This document shows positions 13,236 to 26,280 of a stretch of 64,000 nucleotides of DNA, piece after piece (positions within the stretch are counted from its first letter, which is position 1; the number at the start of each line of letters is the position of its first letter). A program made the position numbers and the translations under genes. The notes below the pieces were generated by a model. That model was given only the letters and a program-made list of their open reading frames with translations, did not search any database and was not told where the DNA came from. Source of the DNA: Onchocerca lupi (taxonomy: Eukaryota > Nematoda > Chromadorea > Rhabditida > Onchocercidae). The stretch lies in NCBI GenBank assembly GCA_028564675.1, contig JAOVVO010000173.1:62001-126000 (forward strand), written 5' to 3'.

Positions 13236-15135
13236 ATGGCAACTTTAGTGAGGACTCATCAAGCAGCTATAAAAAGGGTAATTTTTTATAATCTTACACA
13301 GTTTTTCGCCGTTAGCAGAGAAGTTTTGATAGGTCGATATTTCTCGTGCATTGGAATATTTTTCAATGCTTTCAGCACTACATTGGTGTGATATTTAACG
13401 GAAAGAACGTTGTTAAAGTAATTTGTGTAAGGAAAATAGATTCAGAATTCGGTTTTTCTTTAGGTGTGTGGAAGTCAATCAAATGGATATTTGCAAATAT
13501 CCGTCCCCACAAAGAAGAATAGCATGGTGCCAGTAGTAATGTCCAGCCGAACTTTAGATACTCCATCCTCTGGTTACATGTTGTCTACGATGTCAGTTAA
13601 ACGAGTTGTAGGTTGGTGAAAAGTTTTGATTAATTGATGTTTTATTTGGGCGTTAAGGAATGATTCTTGATTATGATCCGTGCAAGAAATTATGAAATGT
13701 TTCATCAACGAATATTCAAGTCGTAGTTCAAGATTCTTGCAGATATGGCAACTATATTTTAAATATAGAGAAACATGTGAAATTTCATGAATCTTATGTT
13801 CAGTGGATGCGGATCACTTCATTGTTAATGATACATTTTATTTAATTGATTTTTCTTAAGCAACATCGCGTCGTTTAATTCACACTGATGTAGCGTTTCC
13901 AAAATATGATGACAGTGAACGGTCAAAAGCAGCTAGTGACTCAACAAAACCGGCTAGAGATACTGAAGATTATCGCCGCTTAACGACCCAAGGATTGCTG
14001 TTCGGAGGTCAAATCATTCCCATCTCATTAAAATTTTGCGACTGCTTCTAAAATTTCTTTCCTTTATAGATTTTCTGTAGTGTTACTTAGTGATAATTTA
14101 CAGTAAATGGCGCAGTTTATCTCTATATGGCTACGAAATTTATACAGTCACTTGTCACTTATAAAAGTATGCCAGCCGATCAATTAGCTATGGCAAATAC
14201 GGAAATTGATCTGAACGAAATTCCTGAGGGACAGGTAAGAATGAACTTGAAACTTCTTAGAGATATTCTTACACATAATAAATCTCTTTTAAATATTATT
14301 GATCTCAGTGGATTTGAAAAGACTTGATGTTTTATGACTGCTTTGCAATCGATTGAAATCAGAATTGATATCAGAGCATAATTATTATTGCATTTGTTTA
14401 TTCTTCATCAATAAAAAATTTTGAAAATTGATTTTTTTAGTATTTATTTGGTATGATTCAATATTTGCATTATTGATATTCTTTTTTACAACAATATTTC
14501 CATTAGAACTCTCAAAATTTTTCAGTGTAAAACATATACCTGGCGCGGAAAACCGTTATTTGTGGCTCATCGTACTGCGGATGATATCGCAAAAGCGAAA
14601 GCTGTCAACTTGAACGAATTACGTGATCCACAGACTGATGATGAACGAGTAAAGAAAGATGAATGGCTCGTAACTATAGGTGTTTGCCCTCATCTTGGAT
14701 GTGTCCCGTTAGGTTCGAGCATTTGTAATACTACGACTATTTTTAGTTTTAAAGAAGAATTCAGTGATCAACTTCAGTCAGCGAAGATAGATTAAATATA
14801 GTTTAGTAATGACATGGTTGTCCCGTTTCATGTAGCTACAATATATATATATATATATATATATATACCAAACCCACATTGCCGATAAATTTAAATCTTC
14901 TGCATGTTGAGCAATAGGAACGTTCCTTCCTCATATATATATATGAAGAATTATTAAATAAAGTTCATCATTTTTATTTGCAGCAGGGAAAGGAGATTTC
15001 GGTGGTTATTACTGTCCTTGTCATGGTTCCACATTTGACACCTCTGGTCGTATACGTCTGGGACCCGCTCCAAATAATCTTGAAGTGCCACCTTACCAAA
15101 TCATTGATAACGACAAATTAATTGTGGGCGATTGA
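13236..15135 (+). CDS. isp-1: Rieske iron-sulfur protein of complex III, copy 1
   Basis: Carries the 2Fe-2S cluster that takes electrons from quinol at the Qo site and passes them to cytochrome c1. Exons: 13236-13277, 13515-13611, 13861-14007, 14104-14234, 14526-14712, 14984-15135, about 251 residues; the start of exon 2 could be 13518. In order it shows a basic mitochondrial leader, a probable cleavage region ahead of RRLIHTDVAFP, a membrane anchor (VNGAVYLYMATKFIQSL), the hinge (MANTEIDLNEIPEGQ) and the cluster domain. Box I reads C-P-H-L-G-C instead of the usual C-T-H-L-G-C. Box II reads CPCHGSTFD instead of CPCHGSHYD, so the redox-tuning Tyr is Phe. The ligands (two Cys, two His) and the disulphide Cys pair are all present. 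An AATAAA lies at 15164. Intron 5 holds an (AT)13 tract. It lies just downstream of ucr-1, another complex III gene. Confidence 0.95.
14841..14867. repeat. (AT)n microsatellite
   Basis: About 13 uninterrupted AT units within intron 5 of isp-1, with a shorter AT run near 14934-14943. Confidence 0.9.
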
Positions 15136-15163
15136 TATGTCGGAAGAGCTCACAAACTATGCA

Positions 15164-15169
15164 AATAAA
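15164..15169 (+). terminator. Polyadenylation signal of isp-1
   Basis: AATAAA begins 29 bases after the isp-1 stop codon, a normal distance for a nematode 3' end. Confidence 0.7.
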
Positions 15170-18014
15170 GTTTTATTGTTTCATTTAAGAATTTGCATTT
15201 TCACAGCTGCAGAATTTCAAAAGAATAATGAAACTGCTCAGTGAAAGGTAGAAATTAGAATGTAATAATTTCTATATTAGTCCTTTATTTATTGTCATCT
15301 TAACGGTTTGGGTATATTTCTTTATCCGTTTAATCATCTACTTCTTTCTCAATTTTATGATTTAAATGATTTGCCCTTATGCAAGTATTCTCCGAAGATT
15401 GCTAATAAGATGATTGTTTCTAGCTCTTCTTTATTACTTCCGACTTGTATTCTAATCTGTATTAAAAATTTCCAATCTCAATTACTTTTTACCATTTTAT
15501 TCTGTTAGTATCAATTTCAGTGTAATTTCCATTTTGTTTCCTCTCCATTCAATGTATATTATTCTCTTAAGTAGTTAGAGATGGATGATTTGCATAAAGC
15601 GATCAATGATAAATTATTGTTGGACATTATTGCACGCTACAGAGAAGTTCGTTCTCTTGTTGTACTCCTTAATTAAAACTTGTTGTTGGTAATGAAGAGA
15701 GGTAAAAAGTTGCAGTACCGTTACAACTGGATAGTGTGATGCATGCCTCTGTAAGGTCAGGTGAAGAATCGTGTTTTGTATGATGGGACGTGTTGCCGTT
15801 GACGACGACGACATTACTTAAGTGTTAATTGAACAGCTTGATTTTGGTTCATTGGAATCATCTATCATCTGTTGATTGAAATCGACTTCTTTTGTCATTT
15901 ATTCACTTTAGATTGTCTGTTTGTATTGTTAAACTTTCCTATTATTAGCTTGAGATATATTTATTAGTCCCATCTCTACTATTCGGCAATTCCAAAATAA
16001 GACGTTAGTATTTCATCTAATCTTTGCTATAAATCATGACGCTATACTTTCTTGACATAGGTGAACTATTTATGGCAGCATTAGTTAATTCATGAATGCA
16101 TCCTAACATTTTAATAAATCAATATGGTAAGCATTTCAAAGTTCTCGTGAATCAGAATGTATTGAGCACGCCGCTCACGTACACGGATCGTGCACGGATC
16201 GATTGAGTGTTAGGGAGTTTTAAGAGTGAGGTAAAAGTGTTAGCCTTTTAAATTTTGGTGGAGAAGTTCTGGTATCTCTGAAAATCTAAAATATCAGCGA
16301 AGATATTCAATATGGCATACAGACTCGCTGCTTCAGCAATTCCAGAATACTGCCATTTCAACTAGCTAAACATCCAAATCTAGCAGAAAATGTTTTATTG
16401 CTTTGTATCCTCCAATTTCACATCTATCTCGCTTATTATTCCATCTCGAAAACATATTCTATACTGTCTGTTTCCAAAACATATGTTGATGAAGGAGAAT
16501 CTTTCATAATATTTTTCCGTACAGTATTCTCTGTGTTGTTTTTCCTACATATGTGGAAGAATTTTTATGATACCATTAGCTATAAGAATCAATCTAGCAT
16601 TGCTGAATTAGATATTTTATATGATTGCGGTGGGAATTCAATGAGTACAGAAATATTATTCCCTAGAGTTTCCGAAAAATGATTTGTTGACTTCAAAATT
16701 CGAATCTGATTTAACGAAAATTTCTGGAAAGCGAGAGACCAGATGCGCATCCTTTTTCGAGTACTTTCACCGATGAAATCTCTATTAATAATTCTTCTTG
16801 CTGTTGAGGCACTTGATTAATTTATCGGTGTAGTGGTAAATATTCACGAAGAAAAACTTTAATGATGCAATCAGTGTGAAGAAGAGTAGAATCAAAACTT
16901 GCATAAAATGTCTAGAAAATCAGTAATCATAAATCTGATTACTCTTCGCAGCATGCTCGAGAAGGACAATCTTTCTATAATTATCAGTTCCTCTTGGAAA
17001 AGTCTTAACAGTTGTTAACTAGATGATTTATAGTTAATTCAGAAATGCATTTTAGTGTTAAGCTGAAAGCAGTGCTAGTAATTGCTCAGAATTGGATTTC
17101 CTCCTAAATGTTTTTAAAGTTAGAGTTGACATTTATATAATTCAGTTCATCAACTTTTCTGGATAAAACTGATATGTTTGTATTAAACGTATTTATAAAT
17201 TTTAAGTTTATAAATGTGTAGATTTATGTTTATATGCATTCATGTATGTATCCACGAATGTTTATATTTGTAATAAATGTTTTTTTTATAATGTAATTGT
17301 AACTATTGAGCTGTTAGACGTTTTGAAAATTATCAGCCGAAGTCATATATTTGCGGCGTCATTAGCAATTAAATAGTTGAACGTTCTTTAGTTTTTAGTT
17401 CAGTTTGCTAATATCATCCTTTTTGTTACCTATTCTATTTATTAAATACCATTACGCTCATTAGATTTGACTGTGTCTGTTTTCATCAGGAGCAATTACG
17501 TTATTGTAAATTGATTTTTCAGATATCCCAAATTGGCAAAGATGCTAAAGATGTCAGTGAAACCTGATAAGATATGAATTGTTACCTCTATGATTATTTT
17601 TTTAGGTATCTAATGATCTTAGGTAACTGATTTGTCGAAGTTAGGTAAGAAAACAAACAGCAGTAAAAAAGAAGTCGAATTTGTCACTTATCACTAGTAA
17701 TGCTTATCTATATGTTTGTTTAATTAGTTTATATGTCGTTTTTTTATGCTGTTCTTTAAGGTCACAATTTAAAGTTATTTGATTAATACTGCTTTCTATT
17801 TGATAAAGGATGATGATAGAGATACGAAAGCTCATTTCACAAATAACAACTTGATAGTGCTTTGACACTTCCTTCATCATAAAGATTATTCCAGTCTTTA
17901 TATGGTTTCAAATGAACTTAATTTCTCTTTGCTTTACATACCTTATCTCAAATAGAGTTTTACTGAAGCAAAAGAAATCCAAAGATTATAAAAAACGTTG
18001 TTTAAGTATGCGTG
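15170..18014. other. Intergenic region between isp-1 and the R3H gene
   Basis: No confident gene. An open frame of 31 codons begins with the ATG near 15581, and another of 94 codons spans 16398-16682; neither resembles a known protein or has a clear splice partner. The segment near 16160-16210 is richer in G and C and holds CACGTAC and two GGATCG words, so it might be regulatory. TTTCAG before 17522 could be the acceptor of a 5' untranslated exon of the downstream gene. Confidence 0.4.
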
Positions 18015-21000
18015 ATGTCAGAAAAGAAGACAGCTGTTGGGAATAGCACCTCAGCAAACGATTTACATGACATACGTAATGTTGCTCAATCAAGTAAACC
18101 AGCTATACTTGCGAAACAAAATGGAATAGATGAGGAAGTATATTTCATGAAAATTTTCATATTTTTACTTTTTTTTTTTGAGACTTATTGCAATATAATG
18201 ATTGTCATATTTTGCCTTCAGTAATATACATTGTAAGTAATATACATAGTCAGTTATATACACTGTATAATTTTACAGGAGGTAGAAGGATGCAGTGATA
18301 AATTTAAAACAAATAATGAAGAAATTAAGGAAGCTACAACTGTGCATATTCATCAAATGGATGACAACAACTTGCACGAGACAGTTTTGATGGTCATAGC
18401 TACCTCTTATTCTTAGTCCAGAGAAAATCAGAAGTTGTTTGTATGGCCAAATTTTTTCCTATGTGCTTGAATTTTACTGAGCTTCATAGCACTGTCTGCT
18501 TATTTGTCAGATGTTTAATCAACCTATATATTTATTTTAAGCTTTCGATTAATTATTGATCAGAATATGAATAAAATTCTTTCTTTCCATTTATCGTATA
18601 ACTTTCTGATTTGACTATATTAATTATTTCTCTATAAGCTTAACTTTCGTGCAATCCAAATAGACTAATCATAACTCGAAGGACAAGTGATTTTTGTAAA
18701 GTAGAATTATTGTGTATATTTTGTTTACTGTAAGCAATTTAAGCAAACCGTAAGAGATTTTGTTCCTCTCTGCAGAACTCTGTTCACAATTACTAGAAAA
18801 ACAATTATAACGATTGTTAGAGAAATCAATCCTAAATTCTAGCAGTTATTAGAAAAACCAATGCTTAATTATTCTGACAAATTTCAGCCACCTCATCAAA
18901 TAAGCCTGAATGTGACTGTATCAACAAAATCCAGAGTACTTGTTCGTAGTCATGCATTTTCGGGTGATGACGATTCTGGTATTTCTGCCAGGCATACTCC
19001 GACGTCACGCTTTCCTGCTTCACGTTCTACTTTTTCTTCTGTTTCATTTGGTTTGTTTCATCAATATATTGTTTTGAATTAATGCTTCTGAAATAAAGTT
19101 ATGTTTTCTTCTCATTGAAATGAATTGCAGATTCTGGCCACGGTCACGATTATACAGATTCAACTGGGATTAATTTGCTTTCATTTATTACTTGTACACT
19201 TCACAAGAATTCGAAAGATCGACATATGTTATTACAACTTGAACAGCATATGACAAAACTTATTAAAGATCCAACGTGAGTGAGCGAAACTGTTTCTTGC
19301 AATTTTTATTTCAATTCCGGGAAATAACTAGAAGAATTGATCATTCCTGTAAGAAAATCGAAGTTGAATTTTCTTTACTGCCATTATTTGCTCGATTACG
19401 TTAGTTGTGTCGAAAGATATACTTTTTTGTGATGACTGGCTAACAGAAGAACATGCCTATGCACCTCTAGACAATAATGGTTCTGATAAGTAAAGTTGAA
19501 AAACAAAAACACTTGTTTCCTAACGTTTTATTTTGCTTCAGTAAATTAAAACGTTCATTTCAGACGCAACTCTCAAAAATTTCCAGCTATGAGTTCATAC
19601 AACCGTATGCTAGTGCATCGAGTAGCTGCTTTTTTCGGTTTAGATCATAATGTCGATCAGAATGGTACTGCTGTTGTTGTGAATAAGACATCGCATACTA
19701 GACTGCAAGTTTTGTTTTTAATTATTAGCTCATTTCTATGGTTCATTTCTAAGGATGCATTCTAATTCATTTTTTTTCTTTTGCGGTCTTGAAATTTTAT
19801 CATTTAGATGCTTTTTAAAGAACGCAGTTCTAGGCCTGATGTCGATTTTTTGTCGCTGATACAGAGTGATGTATACACTGATGAGCCTCGTCGACTTCTT
19901 CGAAGAGATGTTCAAAGCTATGAAGAAGTTTGAACCTTTTTGTGTTCATGTTTTTTCGATGGAAAATTGCTTGATGTTTTTAAAAGTTTTTTTCGGTTTT
20001 TATTTTCTATTGTAAATTATATGAGTTCCTTTACAGTTATGAAATTCCACAATTCATGTTTATCTAATCTCACAACTTATGGCATGATTTATGATTCTAT
20101 TGATTTCTATGATCATAAAAATGGAAAATAATAAGATAATAAGTTTTTCATATTTTCCTTTTACTCTGTTTGAACTGTTCTGTCGTCCCTTATATTAATA
20201 TCAATATTCAAAAACTGAATAGCAAGTAAATTCAATTTATAAAGACAATTGAATTTAAGCTTGATATGAGTTGTAGGTTGGACAGTCTTTGGGTGCAGGT
20301 ATGGTCTTTGGACGTCGAGCACGTTCCTTCGAAGTGAGTGATTGTTTATCAAGTGATCCAGCAACGGTTACCATTGGGTGTGCTCTTCCAGTTACCGCAT
20401 CTCTTCACATGCATTTATTGCATCAGCAAGGATCAACTTCATCTACTGATGTCAGCAGCACTCATGTTTGTTTTTTGTTATAAATTTTTTAAAAAAATAC
20501 TCCAGTGGCGTTATCAATATTTAATTCGAGGCTGCATAGCTTAATCTGTTGTTTCAATTTTGTTTTTCAAATTTGTATTTCAAAAATGATAATCGAGGTA
20601 CTAAACATGATCTTTCATGTGAGATGATTCTGGTTCTTCGATCTAGTTTGTTTTTTAGCTTCTTGAATCACCTGGAAGCTGTTATTCCTACGGTGATATG
20701 CCAGTTATGGGTGTCTACTCAGCATCAGAAAGCAGCCCATCACTTAGCAATACTACGCATATGTTCCCATGGAGCAGCTCGGAAAGCTATACAAGCTTGT
20801 CAGCTGATTATCCCTCAAATTTAATTTCTCCTACTGTGCATAATTACCCCCGACCTTCAGTGCTAACGGTATGTAGATCTAGAGCATCTTTTCTCATAAT
20901 ATGGGAATCAATTGGAATTTCAAGTTGTTAGTGTGAAGTTCGGCATTTATTTGTATTATAATAAATTATATTTTAATGTACATTATTGTGATTATTATTT

Positions 21001-23361
21001 AGAAGCTAGATCTTTGTTTTTTGCAAAAATCGATTTGAAATTGACAGCAGTAGGATAGTTTGGCTGTAGGCTGACTTTCTATCGAATGCCTCAGAAATAG
21101 AGACTTTGCCATTCTGAGATAGTAGTTCAGCAATTGGAATAAGGAAAGTGAAAGAGTTAGATTATTGGCATTGCGAGCCGAATTCGAAAAACAAAGAAGA
21201 ATGTGCTTCTTATGTATTAGGTTACATGCTGAAGATTAATTATTTAATCTAGCTGGCAGTTCGGATGCATTTTTTGCCTTTTATTCTCCTTTTGACTATT
21301 TACAGAGGGAAGTAAATATCGATACAAGTAAACCACTGTATAGAACTCTCAGCACTCATACATCTTTTTCTGAACAGCGAACATCTATAAGCAAGCCTAT
21401 CAATGCAGGTATGATTAAGAGATTAAAAAAAAAAAATTAAAATAACATTTTTTAGCTCCACAATAGTTATTTAAACCTATGGATTTTTTTGTTGCTAGTT
21501 ATTGCAGTCGTCAGGAATCTGCGGGTAACTGAATATGGCTATCACAGATTGGCATCAGCGAGAAGCAGTTTATTCGAAAGAAGCTTCAATACGGGAAAAT
21601 CTGCTTCCTGAGAATGTACATTTTGCCGATGAATATGGTATGGAAATTGCTGTTTCGCAGCAACAAACACATCCTCTATATGCATCTCCTGTGTCTGCGG
21701 ATTTCATTTCAAATCAATGTATTAATCCAGTGCAAGGTGTGATTTCTTGATCCTTATATACCTAAAAACAATAAATTTATAAGTATATTCAAGAACAATT
21801 GTTCATTTTTTATCACAGAACTTGTCCATTCGTGGAGACATGAGAGTTCAATAGTTGAAATATACGAAATTTAAGAGAAGCATATTCTTTCCAGTTTCAA
21901 GAAACTGAAAAAAAGTATCATGCATTGATGAGCTAAGAGTAAATATAGAAATCTCCAACATCTTAATAAACATGTGGATTAAAAGGATTGTTTTACGGCT
22001 CTTATAACGAGCCTTTTTTGTAATGCCCATGTATAGCCTTGTTTAGCGTGCAGTCGCAATATTATTTGGATAGAGACTGCACTGATTGTCAGCTTTCTTT
22101 TGGATTGTGGTTCTCAGTCAATTTGTTTTCTGACTATCGCTTTACAGAGCAAACAACGTATGCTGTTGTTCCACCATATATTCGTTGTATTGCACCAACT
22201 TTATCTGTCGTAAGTTCCCTTACTATGGTAATTCTCTCTCAAAGTCATTTAAATTTAACTCTCACGAGGAAGAAAAATGAAGTATAGGAAGACTGACAGA
22301 TCTTTCTCTTTTTTTTTTTTAATTTTTATTTAAAGAGTTGAAGTGTTTTTTGGACATTTTGTTTTTAGCAAAAATTAACACAACAGATGGAATCCTTATG
22401 CGCAGCGGGCTGTTCAGAAGTAGTTCCAACTCCTCCACAATCTTATTTGGTTTCACCTGCGCCAGCACAGACTATATATCCACAGCAGGCAATTTTTTTT
22501 TCATTTTTTAACAATTTACTAAATTTGGCAAGTGATATAATTTATCCAAAAATATTTCTTGCTTTATGATGGTGAATTAGTTGAAATAAGTCATCAAGAT
22601 TGTATGATAGTCCGTTCATCATTACGATGTTTTCTACAATGATGCAATGTTGTCACGTGTTGATTATTACTGTGAATATTTGAATATGATATGAAATAAG
22701 TAGGCTAAGCTCTAAAAATACTTTTCATGTTGGTGATATTAGACTTTTTACCCCATTATCCTCTTTGGAAATAATTTGATGCTATTAAATTTGCTTGCAA
22801 TTCCTAGTTTTATTTCAGATCAGCACCGTATATTCACCGCAGCCTTATTTCTTACCGGTTATACAGAGAAATTATGGTACTGTTTCAAGTTTTCACGTAG
22901 ACCAAAGATTGCTTTTGGTTCTTTTTTCTTTCGTAATTTTTCTCAAAACTGGAAAAAAGAGACAGTAATGATTAGGTGATATCGGAATACAATGCGATAA
23001 ATTATTCAAAGTAAACATCGTAGACAGTACATATTGATAGACGAAACCACTCAGGGAATAATGAGCTTCGTTTGGGAGTTGATAAACTTGTCTGTCTCGA
23101 TGTTGAATTAACTTTGCGAGATGCATTGCACTGAATGGCCAAACAACCTGTATGATTTTTCATGATTGCATTATTGCAGTTCCAACTATAGCAAGTGTAC
23201 AGGGTATTTATCCAGTTTCAATTGCGCAGTATCCTGTTTCAAACTGTGAACATAACAGTATACAGCAAGGATGTCTTGTGGATGCAATTAGAATTGCAAA
23301 AACTGGACCGATGTTTGAAAATTCTACTACAGTAATGGAAAACGAAAATATTTCAAACTAA
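18015..23361 (+). CDS. R3H-domain RNA-binding protein (R3HDM1/2, ARPP21, encore family)
   Basis: Probable single-stranded RNA-binding regulator of mRNA. Exons: 18015-18137, 18279-18392, 18888-19050, 19131-19275, 19564-19708, 19808-19927, 20277-20465, 20659-20868, 21306-21408, 21548-21736, 22148-22209, 22369-22488, 22819-22876, 23180-23361, about 640 residues. The R3H domain spans the fourth and fifth exons: it begins near SFITCTLHKNSKDRHMLLQL, has SYNRMLVHRVAAFFGLDHNV with the defining R-x3-H, and ends VVVNKTSHTRL. The next exon (LFKERSSRPD) sits where a SUZ motif follows R3H in this family. The remaining half is Ser, Pro, Gln and Tyr-rich, of low complexity, typical of these proteins. Exon 2 may end at 18383 or 18392. 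Exon 7 might stop early at a GTGAGT at 20335. The intron after exon 12 appears to start with GC. The upstream ATG choice is tentative. Confidence 0.85.
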
Positions 23362-25150
23362 TTGATATTTTCTAATTTATAGAGGTTTTGTCGCGGAGTG
23401 GTTTCTTTTTTCTTTCCATTAATTTACACTATAGAGATAGAGTTTCTCTTCTGCTTGGTCAGACTTTAAATTGTTCAGCATCTAAAAAACTTAATCAGTA
23501 ACAATTATTTCTATATAATTGAGCTGTCAGGTATTAATTTAACAATTTATAGTTTCTATCATTTCATTATTTTCCTGTTCCCTTGAACTGTCATCAGTAT
23601 TTTCTAAAATTGGAAAAATTTTTTTTTATTGTACTTTCACTTGCAATAGTAATTCGAACTAATTTTTTTTTTCTTCATATGAGAACTATTCGTATTTTTT
23701 ATGAGTGGTGTATTATGATAAATTTTATTGTTAATTATTTCATTATCTATCCTATAATTGAGAAAATTTGACGATCTTACTGCTGCATTTTACAGTCTTC
23801 GAATATTGGTGTCAAACAGAGATTTAATCTTTATAATAATATTTCATATAAGTGATAGTATTTCGAGATGTTTTATTTACTTCTGGGAAATATCGATTCT
23901 TTCTAATCGATCTGCAAACACTGTTTGATTCGAAAGGAAACTAATGCAAGAATGGGAGGGATTGATATGGCATAACAATTATGAATAATTATAGTATATT
24001 TGAGTTCGACTCAGCTTACAATTGTTCATTTAAGTTTCTAGAAAAAAAGTATAAGTGATGCTTGAATTTTTTCGTGAAGTTTTCTCTCCTTTAAATAAGA
24101 ATCTTTCGGTATTTTTCTTCCGGTGCGGGTATTATTTCTTCAACGTGCTAACCTTTTTTTGGTATATATACTAACTGAAAGATTTTTTGCAGTATGATAT
24201 GTAAAACTCTAAATAATAATTTGTGGTTAAGTCATATGAAAAAGGAAGTTTTGTGGATAATTTAACTGCATTTTTTCTTATCTAAATAACCTTTATTTGA
24301 AAACTTTTCAATACTATAGTACACATTGAAAACTGTTCCTGTTCTACTCATATTATTAAACCATTCTAATTCGTTTGCTTAATTATTGGAGAAATATTTC
24401 GTCCTGTATTTATCAGGAATACTGTAGAATGGGAGAGCTTTCATTATAATATTTGTTTCGATTTCGATTTTTATAAAGCATGCTTTTTTGTCTTTTGTTA
24501 GATTTCTAGTCTGTGCTCAAAATACGGATTCTTTTAAATACGGTATATTTATAATGTGATTGCTTTCTTTTCTCTTCTTAAAGATGGGTCATTTATTTCT
24601 ATAATTATTTAAGTTATTGCAACTTTCTCATTATAATAAACAAGCGCATTTGATTGTGAACACCTTTTTGGACACCAATTGTATGACTACATTACATTAA
24701 ATTATTGGTTACCTGCCATCTGATTGATATTGTTTCCGAAATTAAGATTATATATGTAAAAATAATCATTTCTTTTTATATACTGGACATTTGAAATTTC
24801 TCGAAGCGAAGCGAAATACAGAAGTCGAACAGAAAAAAAAAAAAAAAAAAACGGAATTTTCCAAGAAATTAAGTCTTTATCAGTTTTCACGCTAGTGTAG
24901 CGTTCTGGTGTGGCGTTTTAGTTTCTTGGTATAAGTATCTGGTAAGTCTTGCAGAATTACAGTTTGAATTTTGTAAAGCAGTTAGAACTGAGAACTGTTT
25001 ATTAAATCATCGAACTCCGTTTATTTCTATTCAATGATTTCTCCAAGATGGCTCTGGAAGTAGGATTTACTCGCTTTGTTTTATCCCTGTATTTGAAATT
25101 TGTGCACCAAGTAATACGCTTATTGCACAGTTTCCGTCCAATGTCTTTAA
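23362..25150. other. Intergenic AT-rich region
   Basis: Between the R3H gene and the L18 gene. It is T-rich and reading frames are short. An A-rich tract lies near 24833-24851. I see no gene, repeat or RNA structure here. Confidence 0.5.
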
Positions 25151-25160
25151 ATCTTTCAGG

Positions 25161-26035
25161 ATGACACGTTTACAATTGTTGGCGAAATTTATCAATCGAA
25201 ACCCCCGAAACATTGAGCAACTCGGCCTCCAAGCTTATCCGGCAGGCTACGGATTGGATGTTGATCGACACAAGCATTCATTTATATATAGGTAAATCCT
25301 ATATTTTTGATTACACATATTTTTTCAGTCCATTCAGTTTGAACAGTAAATATGAAAGACGTTTAAGTTCCTAACTTAATAAGCATTGCAAATGAGCAAC
25401 TGACCGAATCCTTCTGTTGAATTCTTCAAGTTTTCAGGGCAAATTTCGAGCGACATCGACAGTATGTTGAAGGTCAGATTGAACATTATCAGGAGGGCGT
25501 TGTATTAACAGCATCTTCACGTGAAAAACAAATATCTGGACAACTTTATAGGTTCCTTAATAATATAAATATAAGATCAAGAATCCTTCTCAATTCCAAA
25601 AGATTTTCTTTTCATTTGCTTTGATAATTGGTCTTTTGGAAAATTTGATTTAGTATTTCAGTCTTTCCGATATTTCTGCTTGTGCAAACATTGGCCGCGT
25701 ACTTGGCTTAAGATGTGCCATGGCTGGAATACATTTCTTGCAAAGCATTAATATGAAAGATATCGAAAGGAGTGCACATGTAAATCATTTTGCGAAAAAC
25801 TGTCTAGATCCCAATTTCCTTGTTTTATGAGACAATAATACATGCAGATGAAGCTATTGCTGTTTATTTCTTTCAGTATCAAATTTTATAGGCATCTGCA
25901 TTTTTTGGTGCTTTAATAGAAAGTGGAGTCAAATTCGGAGAACCGCAGTCCACCCCGCACACTTTTGAAATTGATCCTGAATTAACTTATGATCGCTATG
26001 AAATACAGCATACTCGCGAAGATAACATTGAGTAA
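25161..26035 (+). CDS. mrpl-18: Mitochondrial ribosomal protein L18 (uL18m)
   Basis: Component of the large mitochondrial ribosomal subunit, of the uL18 family that contacts 5S-type rRNA in bacteria. Exons: 25161-25291, 25438-25551, 25662-25779, 25892-26035, phases consistent, 168 residues, about the size of human MRPL18. Recognised by NRNPRN near the N terminus, HRQYVEGQIEHYQEGVVLTA with SSREKQI, then ACANIGRVLGLRCAMAGI and the end of the fold (ALIESGVKFGEP), matching human NRNPRNLE, VEALVEH, STREW and IGRVLAQRCLEAGI. The ATG lies one base after ATCTTTCAG (25151-25159), which looks like a trans-splice acceptor and supports this start. An AATAAA lies at 26139. It converges on dss-1, whose stop codon is only 245 bp away on the other strand. 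Confidence 0.9.
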
Positions 26036-26280
26036 ATCAGGAGGTAGTAGATGTAAGTTCATTTTAAATCCAGTACAAGCAAAGGACCATACTTAATATA
26101 TTCTAGTAGATGAAATTTTTCGGTTAAATATAGGTTTTAATAAAAATTCTTTAACTTGCGCATTAATGTTTAGTTTAGAAAGAAAGAGATTTATGCCACA
26201 AGATTAAAAGAAAAAAAAAAGGAAAAAATTTCATTGAATTAAAATTGAAAATTAATGAAATATTGATATTACAGCATCAG

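Noticed and set aside
14713..14795. Read-through of the isp-1 fifth exon into an in-frame extension
   Set aside because: Splicing at 14712 to 14984 restores the cluster domain with box II, so the extension is intron.
16398..16682. 94-codon open frame after isp-1
   Set aside because: It is rich in Ile, Phe, Ser and Tyr with no family match, and no splice partner or start context. This is typical of chance frames in AT-rich DNA.
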